A program made the translations under genes and the position numbers. Shown piece by piece: positions 1-6,096 of a stretch of 25,503 nucleotides of DNA. Origin of the DNA: JBBQXK01 sp038251625 (GTDB taxonomy: Bacteria; Pseudomonadota; Alphaproteobacteria; Rhodobacterales; Rhodobacteraceae); contig JBBSBE010000047.1 in the NCBI GenBank assembly GCA_038251625.1, positions 1 to 25,503 of the forward strand, in the 5' to 3' direction. How positions within the stretch are numbered: position 1 is the first letter of the stretch; every line of letters starts with the position of its first letter. The notes beneath the pieces were generated by a model. That model was not told the DNA's origin and searched no databases. It saw only the letters and a program-made list of their open reading frames with translations.

Positions 1-108
<108 letters not shown>

Positions 109-116
109 AACGAAAC

Positions 117-139
117 GTAGGGTGGGTGACAACCCACCC
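117..139 (+). repeat. GTAGGGTG-headed palindrome (REP-like) after tuf
   Basis: After the sequence GTA, an 8-bp perfect stem GGGTGGGT (120-127) / ACCCACCC (132-139) encloses a GACA loop, starting 8 bases after the tuf stop. The same GTAGGGTG head followed by a short palindrome appears between rpoB and rpoC and between fusA and tuf. This suggests a dispersed intergenic repeat rather than a dedicated tuf site. It may also protect the tuf mRNA 3' end. The REP-like assignment is by resemblance only. Confidence 0.6.
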
Positions 140-149
140 ACTATTCTGA

Positions 150-183
150 GAGGGCCGTCCCCAAGGGGCGGCCCTTCGTCTTT
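150..183 (+). terminator. Intrinsic terminator downstream of the first tuf copy
   Basis: GGGCCG (152-157) pairs with CGGCCC (169-174), and CCC (159-161) pairs with GGG (166-168), with one bulged T and a CAAG loop. A moderately T-rich tail (TTCGTCTTT) follows. It would end tuf transcription before the accessory block. Confidence 0.75.
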
Positions 184-239
184 CGTCGCGTTGACGCAAC
201 GCCCCCGGCGCCGCACGATGGGGGTGGGAGGACTTAGCC

Positions 240-539
240 ATGTGTCAGATTTTTGCCGGTCAGGACCCGGAACGCTACGAATCCGTCACGCGCCGCCTGC
301 GGCTTAACGGACAATCCACCAGCATCCGTCTGGAACGCGCCTTCTGGCGCATCCTCGATCAGATCGCCGCCAGGCAAGGCATGACGACGCCTTGCTTCAT
401 CTCGAAACTGCATGCCGAAGTGCTTGAATCGCAAGGCGAAGCGCCGAATTTCACCTCGCTTTTGCGTTGTGCCTGCACCATCCATCTGGGCGAGCTGGAC
501 CAGATGGCGGCGCCCCCCGCGCGTTTCGCGGCCGAATGA
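240..539 (+). CDS. Ribbon-helix-helix domain protein (RHH_4 type)
   Basis: This 99-residue protein has a core of the small RHH_4 (PF13467-like) family: a basic strand with NGQSTSIRLERAFWRILDQIA, then helices containing MTTPCFISKLHAEVLE and NFTSLLRCACTIHLGEL. In this family the SIRLE strand would be the DNA-contacting ribbon and the protein would act as a dimer. Members are common in alphaproteobacteria, mostly without a known target. The start is set by GGAGG at 227-231, 8 bases before ATG 240. It stands alone between the tuf terminator and a hairpin at 548-579, so it is probably its own transcription unit. A regulatory role over neighbours or itself is inference only. Confidence 0.8.
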   Translation: MCQIFAGQDPERYESVTRRLRLNGQSTSIRLERAFWRILDQIAARQGMTTPCFISKLHAEVLESQGEAPNFTSLLRCACTIHLGELDQMAAPPARFAAE

Positions 540-547
540 GCGCAAAT

Positions 548-579
548 CGGCGGATGTAGTAGTCCGGTACTACCCGCCG
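548..579 (+). other. Bulged 12-bp hairpin between the RHH gene and the glyoxalase gene
   Basis: CGGCGG (548-553) pairs with CCGCCG (574-579), and GTAGTA (556-561) pairs with TACTAC (568-573), leaving a 2-base AT bulge and a 6-base loop. No T-run follows, so it is a poor intrinsic terminator. It could be an operator-like inverted repeat or an mRNA end structure. Confidence 0.55.
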
Positions 580-628
580 ACGGCCCGTCTCTGCCAGCCT
601 TTCGCTCAGCTAGCTGACGGGAGGCAGG

Positions 629-1024
629 ATGGCGAAGGCGATCCATTCAATGATTCGCGTGCTGGAAGAGGCACGCTCGGTGGCGTTCTACCGCGCGGCC
701 TTTGGCCTTGATGTGGCTGACAGGCTGGATTTTGACGGGTTCACGCTGATCTACCTGTCCAATGCGGAGCAGAGCTTCGAGTTGGAGCTGACCGTGAACA
801 AGGGCCGGACAGAGCCCTACACGCTGGGCGATGGATATGGTCATCTGGCCGTCAGTGTGGCCGATGTCGACGCGCTGCATGCGCGGTTGACGGACGAAGG
901 ACTGGCGCCCCGCAAGCTCGTTGATTTCCGTAACGGCGACGCGCTGGTGGCGCGATTTTTCTTCATTGCCGATCCGGACGGTTACCAGATCGAAGTTCTG
1001 CAAAGAGGCGGCCGCTTCCTTTGA
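629..1024 (+). CDS. Glyoxalase I-like (lactoylglutathione lyase, VOC family) protein
   Basis: This 131-residue single-module VOC protein has the length of the short bacterial glyoxalase I. Aligned by eye with E. coli GloA, the four metal ligands are all present: His6 (AIHSMIRV), Glu53 (FELELTVN), His72 (GYGHLAVS) and Glu122 (GYQIEVLQ). The DPDGYxIE signature is also kept. Such enzymes isomerise the methylglyoxal-glutathione hemithioacetal to S-lactoylglutathione in the cytoplasm. GGGAGG at 619-624 lies 4 bases before the ATG. The next gene starts 41 bases downstream and may be co-transcribed. Substrate assignment rests on the ligands; a related VOC lyase is possible. Confidence 0.85.
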   Translation: MAKAIHSMIRVLEEARSVAFYRAAFGLDVADRLDFDGFTLIYLSNAEQSFELELTVNKGRTEPYTLGDGYGHLAVSVADVDALHARLTDEGLAPRKLVDFRNGDALVARFFFIADPDGYQIEVLQRGGRFL

Positions 1025-1065
1025 GGAGGGGAGGCGGTTTCGTGACATACCCAAGGGAGGATGGA

Positions 1066-1584
1066 ATGACCAAGGACATGAGGGGGTTGACGCGCCGCGC
1101 GCTGTTGTCGCGGGCCATGGCGGCAGGGGCGCTTGCGGTGACGGGGGCAGGTTTCATCGCGGCGCCGGACGCCGCTTGGGCGGTCGAGGTGACGGCCATC
1201 AAGCCCGAAGAGATGGCCGCCCTGATGCAGATGGCCCGGGATATCTATCCGCACGACAAGGTTGGCGACGAATACTACGCCGTCGCGGTCAAGGGTTACG
1301 ACAGCGATGACAAGAAGGCGATGGTCGCCGAAGGGATCGCAGCCCTTCATGCAGCGGCGCAGGCGCAGGGTCATGCCGATTATCTGGCCATCGGGTGGGA
1401 GGAGGACCGGGTCAAGGTGCTGCAGTCGATGGAGGCGACGGCCTTTTTCCAGACCGTGCGCGCGGGCCTTGTGACCGGCCTTTACAACCAAAAGGCGGTC
1501 TGGCCGATCTTTGGCTATGAGGGCGAGTCCTACAGCAAGGGCGGTTACATCAACCGCGGCTTTGACGACATCAACTGGCTCTGA
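1066..1584 (+). CDS. Tat-exported gluconate 2-dehydrogenase subunit 3-like protein
   Basis: This 172-residue protein begins with a twin-arginine signal: T9-R10-R11-A-L-L-S, a hydrophobic stretch to about residue 34, and a likely cleavage after AWA (residue 39). The mature part (MQMARDIYPHDKVGDEYY, near-C-terminal WPIFGYEGES) resembles the Gluconate_2-dh3 small subunit of membrane-associated FAD sugar and alcohol dehydrogenases. In those enzymes the small subunit carries the signal and pulls the folded flavoprotein through Tat. I chose ATG 1066 over the upstream TTG at 1021 because GGGAGG (1055-1060) is 5 bases before it and the Tat motif then sits close to the N-terminus. The GMC gene follows after 13 bases. 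Confidence 0.85.
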   Translation: MTKDMRGLTRRALLSRAMAAGALAVTGAGFIAAPDAAWAVEVTAIKPEEMAALMQMARDIYPHDKVGDEYYAVAVKGYDSDDKKAMVAEGIAALHAAAQAQGHADYLAIGWEEDRVKVLQSMEATAFFQTVRAGLVTGLYNQKAVWPIFGYEGESYSKGGYINRGFDDINWL

Positions 1585-1597
1585 GGGAGGGCGACAC

Positions 1598-3163
1598 ATG
1601 GCAACGTTCGACAAAAACGACGACAGCGTGGTCGTCATCATCGGCACCGGCGCGGGTGGCGGGGTTCTGGCCAACGAATTGGCGCAGAAGGGCGTCAAGG
1701 TTGTGGCGCTGGAGGCGGGCGGGCGTTATCTGCCCGAGGATTTCATCAACGACGAATGGGAAAGCTTTGGTCAACTGGCTTGGCTGGATGCGCGGACCAC
1801 CAGCGGGGACTGGCGCGTTCACAAGGATTTCGCGGGCCTGCCTGCATGGATCGTCAAGGCCGTCGGCGGCACGACCACCCACTGGGCCGGGGCCTCGATC
1901 CGGTTTCAGGATCACGAATGGAAGGCGCTGACCAATTACGGCGCGGTTGCGGGGGCGAACCTGCACGACTGGCCCATCGACGGGGCCGAAATGGCACCCT
2001 GGTACGACAAGGCCGAAGCGAAGCTGGGTGTGACGCGCACGGGCGACCGCGCAGGGCTGCCGGGAAACAACAACTACAAGGTCTTCGAGAAGGGCGCCAA
2101 GGCGCTGGGTTACAAGGAAGTGCACACAGGGCGGATGGCGATCAACTCATCCGAATACGACGACCGGATGGCCTGTCAGCAGACCGGCTTTTGCTTTCAG
2201 GGCTGCAAGTGGGGCGCCAAATGGTCGTCGGCTTATACCGACATCCCGCGCGGCGAGGCGACCGGCAACCTAGAGGTGCGTGACCGTGCTCATGTGGCGC
2301 GGATCCTGCATAGCGAAGCGGGCAAGGTGACGGGCGTTGAATACTTCGACAAGGACGGCAATCTGCAGATGCAGAAGGCGCGCATCGTCTGTGTGGCGGG
2401 CAACAGCTATGAAAGCCCGCGCCTTCTTCTGAATTCGGCATCGTCGATGTTCCCAGACGGGATGGCGAACTCATCCGGCATGGTCGGCAAGAACTACATG
2501 CGCCATACCACGGGCTCGGTTTACGCCGTGTTCGACAAACCGGTGAAGATGTGGCGCGGCACCACGATGGCCGGCATCATGCAGGATGAGTCGCGCCACG
2601 ATCCTTCCCGCGGGTTCGTGGGCGGTTATGAGCTGGAAACACTGAGCCTCGGCCTGCCGTTCATGGCCGCCTTCCTCTACCCCGGCGGCTGGGGGCGCAG
2701 CTTCACAACCGCGCTCGACAGCTATGAGAACATGGCAGGACTGTGGATCGTGGGCGAGGACATGCCGCAGGAAACCAACCGCGTGACGCTCAGCGATGCC
2801 AAGGATCAACACGGGCTGCCGGTGGCCAATGTGAACTTCACTGACCACCCGAACGATGTGGCGATGCGCAATCACGCCTATGCGCGCGGCATCGCGATGT
2901 ATGAGGCGGTGGGGGCCACGCGAGCCTTCCCGACGCCGCCATATCCTTCGACCCATAACTTAGGGACCAACCGGATGTCGGCTGATGCCAAGGATGGCGT
3001 GGTCAACAAGCACGGGCAAAGCCACGACATTGCAAACCTATTCGTGTCGGACGGCAGCCAGTTCACCACCGGCGCATCGGAAAACCCGACACTGACGATC
3101 GTGGCACTTGCCATCCGGCAAGCCGACCACATCGCAAGGGAGATGAGCGCGCAGAACATCTGA
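1598..3163 (+). CDS. GMC family oxidoreductase (FAD sugar/alcohol dehydrogenase large subunit)
   Basis: This 521-residue flavoprotein has the FAD-binding dinucleotide fold at its start (VVVIIGTGAGGG, glycines 16-22) and the ribose-binding acid at Glu39 (ALEAGGR). The C-terminal GMC domain holds the usual catalytic pair, His453 in STHNLGTNRM and Asn496 in ENPTLT. A cysteine trio, Cys193, Cys199 and Cys203, lies in the region where FAD-glucose dehydrogenase-type large subunits carry an iron-sulfur centre; whether it binds a cluster here is not proven. There is no signal peptide, consistent with export as a complex with the Tat subunit just upstream. The start at ATG 1598 has GGGAGG 7 bases before it. 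No cytochrome c subunit follows, so the electron acceptor is unknown. The substrate cannot be deduced. Confidence 0.9.
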   Translation: MATFDKNDDSVVVIIGTGAGGGVLANELAQKGVKVVALEAGGRYLPEDFINDEWESFGQLAWLDARTTSGDWRVHKDFAGLPAWIVKAVGGTTTHWAGASIRFQDHEWKALTNYGAVAGANLHDWPIDGAEMAPWYDKAEAKLGVTRTGDRAGLPGNNNYKVFEKGAKALGYKEVHTGRMAINSSEYDDRMACQQTGFCFQGCKWGAKWSSAYTDIPRGEATGNLEVRDRAHVARILHSEAGKVTGVEYFDKDGNLQMQKARIVCVAGNSYESPRLLLNSASSMFPDGMANSSGMVGKNYMRHTTGSVYAVFDKPVKMWRGTTMAGIMQDESRHDPSRGFVGGYELETLSLGLPFMAAFLYPGGWGRSFTTALDSYENMAGLWIVGEDMPQETNRVTLSDAKDQHGLPVANVNFTDHPNDVAMRNHAYARGIAMYEAVGATRAFPTPPYPSTHNLGTNRMSADAKDGVVNKHGQSHDIANLFVSDGSQFTTGASENPTLTIVALAIRQADHIAREMSAQNI

Positions 3164-3182
3164 GCGGGGCACCTTCGTCGGG

Positions 3183-3213
3183 CCGCTGCGGAATTCTACC
3201 GCAGCGGGCCGTT
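3183..3213 (+). terminator. Probable terminator after the GMC gene
   Basis: A perfect 9-bp stem CCGCTGCGG (3183-3191) / CCGCAGCGG (3199-3207) with an AATTCTA loop lies 19 bases after the GMC stop. The tail (GCCGTTCCTT) is only weakly T-rich, so termination may be partial. Confidence 0.6.
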
Positions 3214-3281
3214 CCTTGGGTCAGGCCGTCCCGATGCCGCCGGGTCAGTGGTAAGCAAAGTCTTGTGCAACGGGATCGTCG

Positions 3282-3713
3282 GTGTCGCGGATGCTGAGTC
3301 TGATTGGCGGGGTCTTTATCACCGCGCAGGCCTTGGCCTATCTGGCCGCCCTTGCCGGCTGGCTTGTATCGGCGCGGACATCGGTCGCGATCAGTGCGTT
3401 TGGCGCGCTCGCCTTCCTGATGCTTTTCGAGATGGCCACGTCGGCGCCCTACACGGCGGCACTTTTCTCCGGGCTGGCCTACGCGGTCGGCGCGTCGGCG
3501 TTCCTGATCGGCCTCGCCTTTCTGATTGTGGATGGGGTCCTGTGGCTGGTGCGTCGCAACCGGGCGTTTCTGGTACTCGCGATCCTTCCGTTAGCCCTCC
3601 CGGTGGCATGGGTGCGCCATGTCGAGGCCGGGTGGCAGGCGCAGGAGGACAGCCTGCGTGAGGCGATGCTGGCCTTCCGTCAGACCACCTTGCAGGTGGC
3701 CATGGGCCCCTAG
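3282..3713 (+). CDS. Small multi-pass membrane protein, function unknown
   Basis: I do not recognise this 143-residue protein. It is strongly hydrophobic, with membrane segments at about residues 5-29, 36-54, 62-90 (long, ending at the positive cluster RRNR) and 95-111. A soluble, charged C-terminal tail follows (HVEAGWQAQEDSLREAML). GTG 3282 has a weak GGGA 6 bases upstream; ATG 3291 in the same frame is an alternative start that removes only three residues. The gene lies after a probable terminator. G/C-rich third positions in this frame support real coding over the overlapping frame at 3248-3661. Confidence 0.6.
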   Translation: MSRMLSLIGGVFITAQALAYLAALAGWLVSARTSVAISAFGALAFLMLFEMATSAPYTAALFSGLAYAVGASAFLIGLAFLIVDGVLWLVRRNRAFLVLAILPLALPVAWVRHVEAGWQAQEDSLREAMLAFRQTTLQVAMGP

Positions 3714-3784
3714 CGCTGTCCCTCCCCGCCTCGCCGCAGGTGCGGTTGGAGCATCCGTGCCGGAGTGACCGGGCAGGCCGTCCG

Positions 3785-4306
3785 ATGAGTTCCTGCCGGA
3801 CGTTCCTTGACCAGAACCCGGGGCTTCGCCTGCAGGACGGTTTGAAGCGTGGGCCAACCGTCTCGACCGTCGTGGTCCGGCCTGTCCCCGAGGTCTGCGG
3901 GCCGACCGACCGCCATGTTCCCTGCGCCGAAGGCGGAACGCCGCGTTGGTGCGCGTCGCGCCGCGATGCGCTGGCGCTTCGCTGGGGCGCGCGTGTGACT
4001 GCCCAAGAGATCGCATTTCTCTACCGTGAAGAACTGCCCGACCACCCCTATGATGCCGCAGACTGGACGCCCGTCGATACGGGTGGCGCGATCGTGGATG
4101 TGCCGGGAGAGGGGTTCCGTGTGGAATGCAACGACAAAAACTGGAACGGCCCGCACTGCCGGATGGCGTTCAACGTCGCACCGGACGTCCGGGTCCGCGT
4201 CTGGTTCAACCGGCCGGAATTGGCGGGGCTGGTCGCCACCGCGGCCGAAGCGCGGATCGAGGCGATCCGGCTATGGCGGGTCATGACGGCAGGCAGCGCG
4301 CCTTGA
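3785..4306 (+). CDS. Hypothetical protein, unrecognised
   Basis: This is a 173-residue soluble protein from ATG 3785; an in-frame GTG at 3740 would add 15 residues. No signal peptide or membrane segment is visible. The first 60 residues are rich in Cys, Pro and Arg. The second half, from about TAQEIAFLYREELPDHPYD to the end, looks like an ordered domain with a conserved-looking core ECNDKNWNGPHC and a following helix (ELAGLVATAAEARIEA). Third-position G/C bias holds in this frame. No good ribosome binding site precedes either start, so the N-terminus is uncertain. Overlapping minus-strand ORFs have no recognisable content. It ends 65 bases before tRNA-Trp. Confidence 0.45.
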   Translation: MSSCRTFLDQNPGLRLQDGLKRGPTVSTVVVRPVPEVCGPTDRHVPCAEGGTPRWCASRRDALALRWGARVTAQEIAFLYREELPDHPYDAADWTPVDTGGAIVDVPGEGFRVECNDKNWNGPHCRMAFNVAPDVRVRVWFNRPELAGLVATAAEARIEAIRLWRVMTAGSAP

Positions 4307-4330
4307 TGCGGGTACCGGCGCCGCGCCCCC

Positions 4331-4359
4331 TTGATTTCGTGCGCCGCCTGCCGTAACTC
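4331..4359 (+). promoter_or_regulatory. Candidate sigma-70 promoter for tRNA-Trp
   Basis: TTGATT (4331-4336), a 17-base spacer and TAACTC (4354-4359) would start transcription a few bases before the tRNA at 4372. The -10 match is poor; position is the main support. Confidence 0.35.
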
Positions 4360-4371
4360 CGCGCTGGCCTT

Positions 4372-4447
4372 AGGGGTATAGCTCAGTTGGTAGAGCGACG
4401 GTCTCCAAAACCGTAGGTCGCGGGTTCAAGCCCTGCTGCCCCTGCCA
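4372..4447 (+). tRNA. tRNA-Trp (anticodon CCA)
   Basis: This is a 76-base cloverleaf with the 3' CCA encoded. The acceptor stem is AGGGGTA (4372-4378) pairing with TGCCCCT before G-CCA. The D stem is GCTC/GAGC, and the anticodon stem ACGGT/ACCGT holds the loop CTCCAAA with CCA at 4405-4407. The T arm carries the GGTTCAAG-type loop. The tRNA-Trp-secE-nusG order is widespread in proteobacteria, which supports the assignment. Confidence 0.97.
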
Positions 4448-4574
4448 TTTCTCCGCCCGGTCGCACCGGATTGCCGTTATCCTTCGCTTGCCTGTCTGTG
4501 TTTGTCGTGCCGGACAGGTTGCATCGAGCGACGGAGGTGGGGTTTCATCGTCCCAACGGACGCACAGGCCGCCC

Positions 4575-4603
4575 TTGAATTCCCTTGCAGGCCCGCGTAT
4601 CTG
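4575..4603 (+). promoter_or_regulatory. Candidate promoter of secE
   Basis: TTGAAT (4575-4580), exactly 17 bases, then TATCTG (4598-4603), ending 31 bases before the secE ATG. The surrounding string CTTGAATTCCC...GCGTATC recurs almost unchanged before nusG (4845-4874), which strengthens the reading of both as promoter elements. Confidence 0.5.
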
Positions 4604-4634
4604 CGCCCGGTCGGGCACAGTACGAGGAGCCGTC

Positions 4635-4835
4635 ATGGCCAATGTCAATCCGTTCACGTTCCTCCAGCAGGTGCGCACCGAGGTGGGCAAGGTTGCCTGG
4701 CCAACCCGCCGCGAGGTTTTGCTGACCACGGCGATGGTTTTTGTGATGGCTGCGCTGACGGCTGCATTCTTTTCGCTGGTCGATATCGGCATCCGGGCGG
4801 GCCTGACGGCGGTGCTGAACGGCTTTGGGTCGTGA
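4635..4835 (+). CDS. secE: Preprotein translocase subunit SecE
   Basis: This is a 66-residue, single-span SecE of the short type. It has the conserved cytoplasmic amphipathic segment (FLQQVRTEVGKVAWPTRREVLLTT) followed by one membrane helix at about residues 31-56. SecE clamps the SecY channel in the inner membrane. ATG 4635 is preferred over in-frame upstream starts because GAGGAG (4624-4629) lies 5 bases before it and the family begins here. It stands between tRNA-Trp and nusG, the usual order. A terminator follows 62 bases after the stop. Confidence 0.95.
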   Translation: MANVNPFTFLQQVRTEVGKVAWPTRREVLLTTAMVFVMAALTAAFFSLVDIGIRAGLTAVLNGFGS

Positions 4836-4845
4836 CGAATAAGCC

Positions 4846-4874
4846 TTGAATTCCCGCCGCCTGCGGCGTATCCG
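4846..4874 (+). promoter_or_regulatory. Candidate promoter between secE and nusG
   Basis: TTGAAT (4846-4851), a 17-base spacer and TATCCG (4869-4874), starting 10 bases after the secE stop. It repeats the secE promoter candidate: both read CTTGAATTCCC, then GCGTATC at the same distance. Transcription from here would pass through the terminator at 4898-4932 before nusG. Confidence 0.4.
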
Positions 4875-4897
4875 AACCGCTGATCCAATCTGAGGTG

Positions 4898-4932
4898 GCG
4901 CGCGGCGATTCGGTTGCGCGCTGCTTTTGTTT
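4898..4932 (+). terminator. Terminator/attenuator in the nusG leader
   Basis: GCGCGCGGC (4898-4906) pairs over 9 bp (two G-U) with GTTGCGCGC (4913-4921) around a GATTCG loop. TGCTTTTGTTT follows at once. It may end secE transcripts or attenuate those entering nusG. A second small palindrome, GGCCTT/AAGGCC (4939-4952), lies just downstream. Confidence 0.7.
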
Positions 4933-5008
4933 CAGGTGGGCCTTTCAAGGCCTTGAATAGATAAAAGAAATCTCGGTTAGCCGGGATGTGTGGGAAGGCG
5001 CGGCAGGC

Positions 5009-5542
5009 ATGGCGAAGCGGTGGTATTCGGTGAGCGTTCTGTCGAACTTCGAAAAGAAGATCGCCGAAAAGATCAAGCAGGCCGTGGTGGATGCTGGCCT
5101 CGAGGACGAGATCGAAGAAGTGCTGGTGCCGACCGAGGAAGTGCTCGAAGTGCGGCGCGGCAAGAAGGTGACGTCCGAGCGGCGCTTCATGCCCGGCTAC
5201 GTGCTGGTGCGGATGGAGATGTCGAACCGGGGCTATCACCTGATCTCGTCGATGGAGCGGGTGACGGGCTTTCTTGGGCCGCAGGGCAAGCCGATGCCGA
5301 TGCGCGATGAGGAAGTGAACCAGATCCTCAACCGCGTGGAAGCCGGCCAGGATGCGCCGCGCAACCTGATCACCTTCGACACCGGCGAGAAGGTCAAGGT
5401 GACCGACGGGCCGTTCGAGGGCTTCGAGGGCATGGTCGAAGAAGTGGACGAGCCGCACAACCGGCTCAAGGTGTCGGTGTCGATCTTCGGTCGTCCGACG
5501 CCGGTGGAACTGGAATTCACTCAGGTCGCGAAAGCATCCTGA
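5009..5542 (+). CDS. nusG: Transcription termination/antitermination factor NusG
   Basis: This is a 177-residue protein with the NGN domain at the N-terminus (MAKRWYSVSVLSNFEKKIAEKI, RRFMPGYVLVRMEM, TGFLGPQGKPMPM) and a C-terminal KOW domain (FDTGEKVKVTDGPFEGFEG). NusG binds the clamp of RNA polymerase and links it to Rho, NusE/S10 or the ribosome. ATG 5009 is chosen because MAKRWY is the family start; GGGAAGG lies about 10 bases upstream. It is preceded by a promoter-like element and a terminator, which could allow autogenous control. rplK follows after 97 bases. Confidence 0.97.
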   Translation: MAKRWYSVSVLSNFEKKIAEKIKQAVVDAGLEDEIEEVLVPTEEVLEVRRGKKVTSERRFMPGYVLVRMEMSNRGYHLISSMERVTGFLGPQGKPMPMRDEEVNQILNRVEAGQDAPRNLITFDTGEKVKVTDGPFEGFEGMVEEVDEPHNRLKVSVSIFGRPTPVELEFTQVAKAS

Positions 5543-5639
5543 GCAAACCGCGTGGGAGGCGAGCGCGTGGGGCAACCCGCGTGACGAACCGCACCACTAA
5601 ACCGCGCCCCTCGGGTGCCGTGATGAAGGAGCAGGCCAG
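5543..5639 (+). promoter_or_regulatory. nusG-rplK spacer: L11-L1 operon leader with GCAA-capped hairpin
   Basis: CGTGGG (5566-5571) pairs with CCCGCG (5576-5581) around a GCAA tetraloop (one G-U pair). The rplK ribosome binding site AAGGAG (5626-5631) follows. In many bacteria L1 represses the L11 operon by binding its leader. Position makes this a candidate site, but I cannot match it to the known L1 motif by eye. Confidence 0.35.
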
Positions 5640-6092
5640 ATGGCCAAGAAGGTAATCGGCAGCCTCAAGCTGCAAGTGAAGGCCGGTCAGGCCAACCCCT
5701 CCCCGCCGGTTGGTCCGGCGCTGGGTCAACGGGGCCTGAACATCATGGCCTTCGTGAAGGAATTCAACGCCAAGACCGCCGAACTGGCGCCTGGCACGCC
5801 CACGCCGGTGATCATCACCTACTATCAGGACAAATCCTTCACGCTGGAACTGAAGACGCCGCCTGCGTCGTTTCTGCTGAAGCAGGCAGCGGGCCTGCCG
5901 CCCGTCGGCAAGCGCAACCGTGCCAAAGGGTCGGCCAAGCCCGGCCGCGAGACGGCCGGAACGATCACCGTGGCCCAGGTGCGCAAGATCGCCGAGGCCA
6001 AGATGGCGGATCTGAACGCGAACGACATCGAGGGCGCGATGCAGATCATCCTTGGCTCGGCCAAGTCCTGCGGCATCGAAGTGAAGGGCTGA
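5640..6092 (+). CDS. rplK: 50S ribosomal protein L11
   Basis: This is 150 residues against about 142 in E. coli. The N-terminal domain has the proline-rich switch (QANPSPPVGPALGQRGLNIMAFVKEFN), target of thiostrepton-class drugs. The C-terminal domain, which binds the GTPase-centre rRNA, is intact to GSAKSCGIEVKG. The extra residues lie in the C-terminal loop PPVGKRNRAKGSAKPGRE; a long loop here is known from relatives in the same order. AAGGAG at 5626-5631 sits 8 bases before the ATG. rplA follows after only 4 bases, so the two are translated as a pair. Confidence 0.97.
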   Translation: MAKKVIGSLKLQVKAGQANPSPPVGPALGQRGLNIMAFVKEFNAKTAELAPGTPTPVIITYYQDKSFTLELKTPPASFLLKQAAGLPPVGKRNRAKGSAKPGRETAGTITVAQVRKIAEAKMADLNANDIEGAMQIILGSAKSCGIEVKG

Positions 6093-6096
6093 CATC

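Noticed and set aside
3248..3661. Alternative frame overlapping the small membrane protein gene
   Set aside because: Gly/Arg/Cys-rich product without pattern; the frame 3282-3713 has clear membrane helices and better third-position bias.
4370..5575. Minus-strand open frame spanning tRNA-Trp, secE and nusG
   Set aside because: Crosses a tRNA gene and two certain genes on the opposite strand; not a plausible protein.
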